From Collinsella sp. (lineage in GTDB: Bacteria > Actinomycetota > Coriobacteriia > Coriobacteriales > Coriobacteriaceae): a stretch of DNA of 12,469 nt. Under the pieces are notes generated by a model, which was given only the letters and a program-made list of their open reading frames with translations, was not told the DNA's origin and did no database searches. The stretch lies in NCBI GenBank assembly GCA_022720335.1, contig JAIHVJ010000066.1, forward strand, positions 1 to 12,469, read 5' to 3'. Positions 12,372 to 12,469 of the stretch are shown in pieces (positions within the stretch are counted from its first letter, which is position 1; each line of letters begins with the position of its first letter). Position numbers and translations under genes: made by a program.

Positions 12372-12383
12372 GAACAGTTGTTC
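12372..12383. promoter_or_regulatory. LexA-box-like dyad upstream of the small hypothetical gene
   Basis: GAAC-N4-GTTC (GAACAGTTGTTC on the plus strand) matches the core of the Gram-positive SOS box. It overlaps where the -35 would lie for a TATGCT -10 at 12345-12350. A 10-bp palindrome CTGTATACAG (12363-12372) abuts it. Confidence 0.4.
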
Positions 12384-12437
12384 GTGTGTTTTCTATTGAG
12401 CTGTCCGCACGGCATGGTATGGACCTGCGCACGAAAT

Positions 12438-12461
12438 AGGGCGCCCCCGAAGGAGCGCCCT
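12438..12461 (-). terminator. Hairpin terminator of an off-window gene
   Basis: On the minus strand AGGGCGCTCC pairs with GGGGCGCCCT (one mismatch) around a TTCG loop, a typical stable tetraloop. It is followed by ATTTCGTG only, so the tail is weak; the orientation is inferred from the C(TTCG)G closing pair. Confidence 0.55.
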
Positions 12462-12469
12462 TGCATATC

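Overview
The window looks like a chromosomal segment of a moderately GC-rich Gram-positive actinomycete, most likely a gut Coriobacteriia member close to Collinsella. This is inferred from protein flavour (VanRS-like pair, CpsC/CpsD-like capsule proteins, a carboxypeptidase with an amphipathic tail), strong AGGAG/AAAGGGG ribosome sites and frequent GTG starts. No taxonomic marker gene is present, so genus is a guess.

Layout. (1) 1-1037, minus: a Wzz/CpsC-type chain-length protein joined out of frame, inside its second membrane helix, to the ATPase domain of a CpsD-type tyrosine kinase that runs off the left edge; the locus looks broken. (2) 1179-4329, minus: pstB-phoP-phoR, a phosphate module that ends at a hairpin terminator. 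pstS, pstC, pstA and phoU are not beside it. (3) 4433-6392, minus: a VanR/VanS-like two-component system. (4) 6393-6589: divergent intergenic region with a large dyad. (5) 6590-7930, plus: a secreted D-alanyl-D-alanine carboxypeptidase with its own terminator. (6) 8064-8154, minus: tRNA-Ser(GCT). (7) 8247-10518, minus: two poorly characterised genes, a TPR-like protein and a hypothetical protein, whose junction has an odd reading-frame arrangement. (8) 10618-11856: three identical tRNA-Arg(ACG) genes, each with its own promoter and terminator. Each is followed downstream by a 190-bp unit holding a truncated tRNA-Arg 3' end and GC-rich hairpins. (9) 11934-12311, minus: a small hypothetical gene with a LexA-box-like site upstream, then a terminator at the right edge.

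How it fits together. The phosphate regulator pair and the PstB ATPase form one module. The VanRS-like pair and the divergent D,D-carboxypeptidase form a plausible envelope-homeostasis module; no vanHAX genes are visible, so resistance should not be inferred. The most unusual part is the tRNA-Arg array. Direct repeats of tRNA 3' end plus terminator flank small structured elements, like miniature attachment-site duplications, and one hairpin shows three compensatory base-pair changes between copies. Inverted copies of the T-arm lie beyond the terminators of all four tRNA genes.
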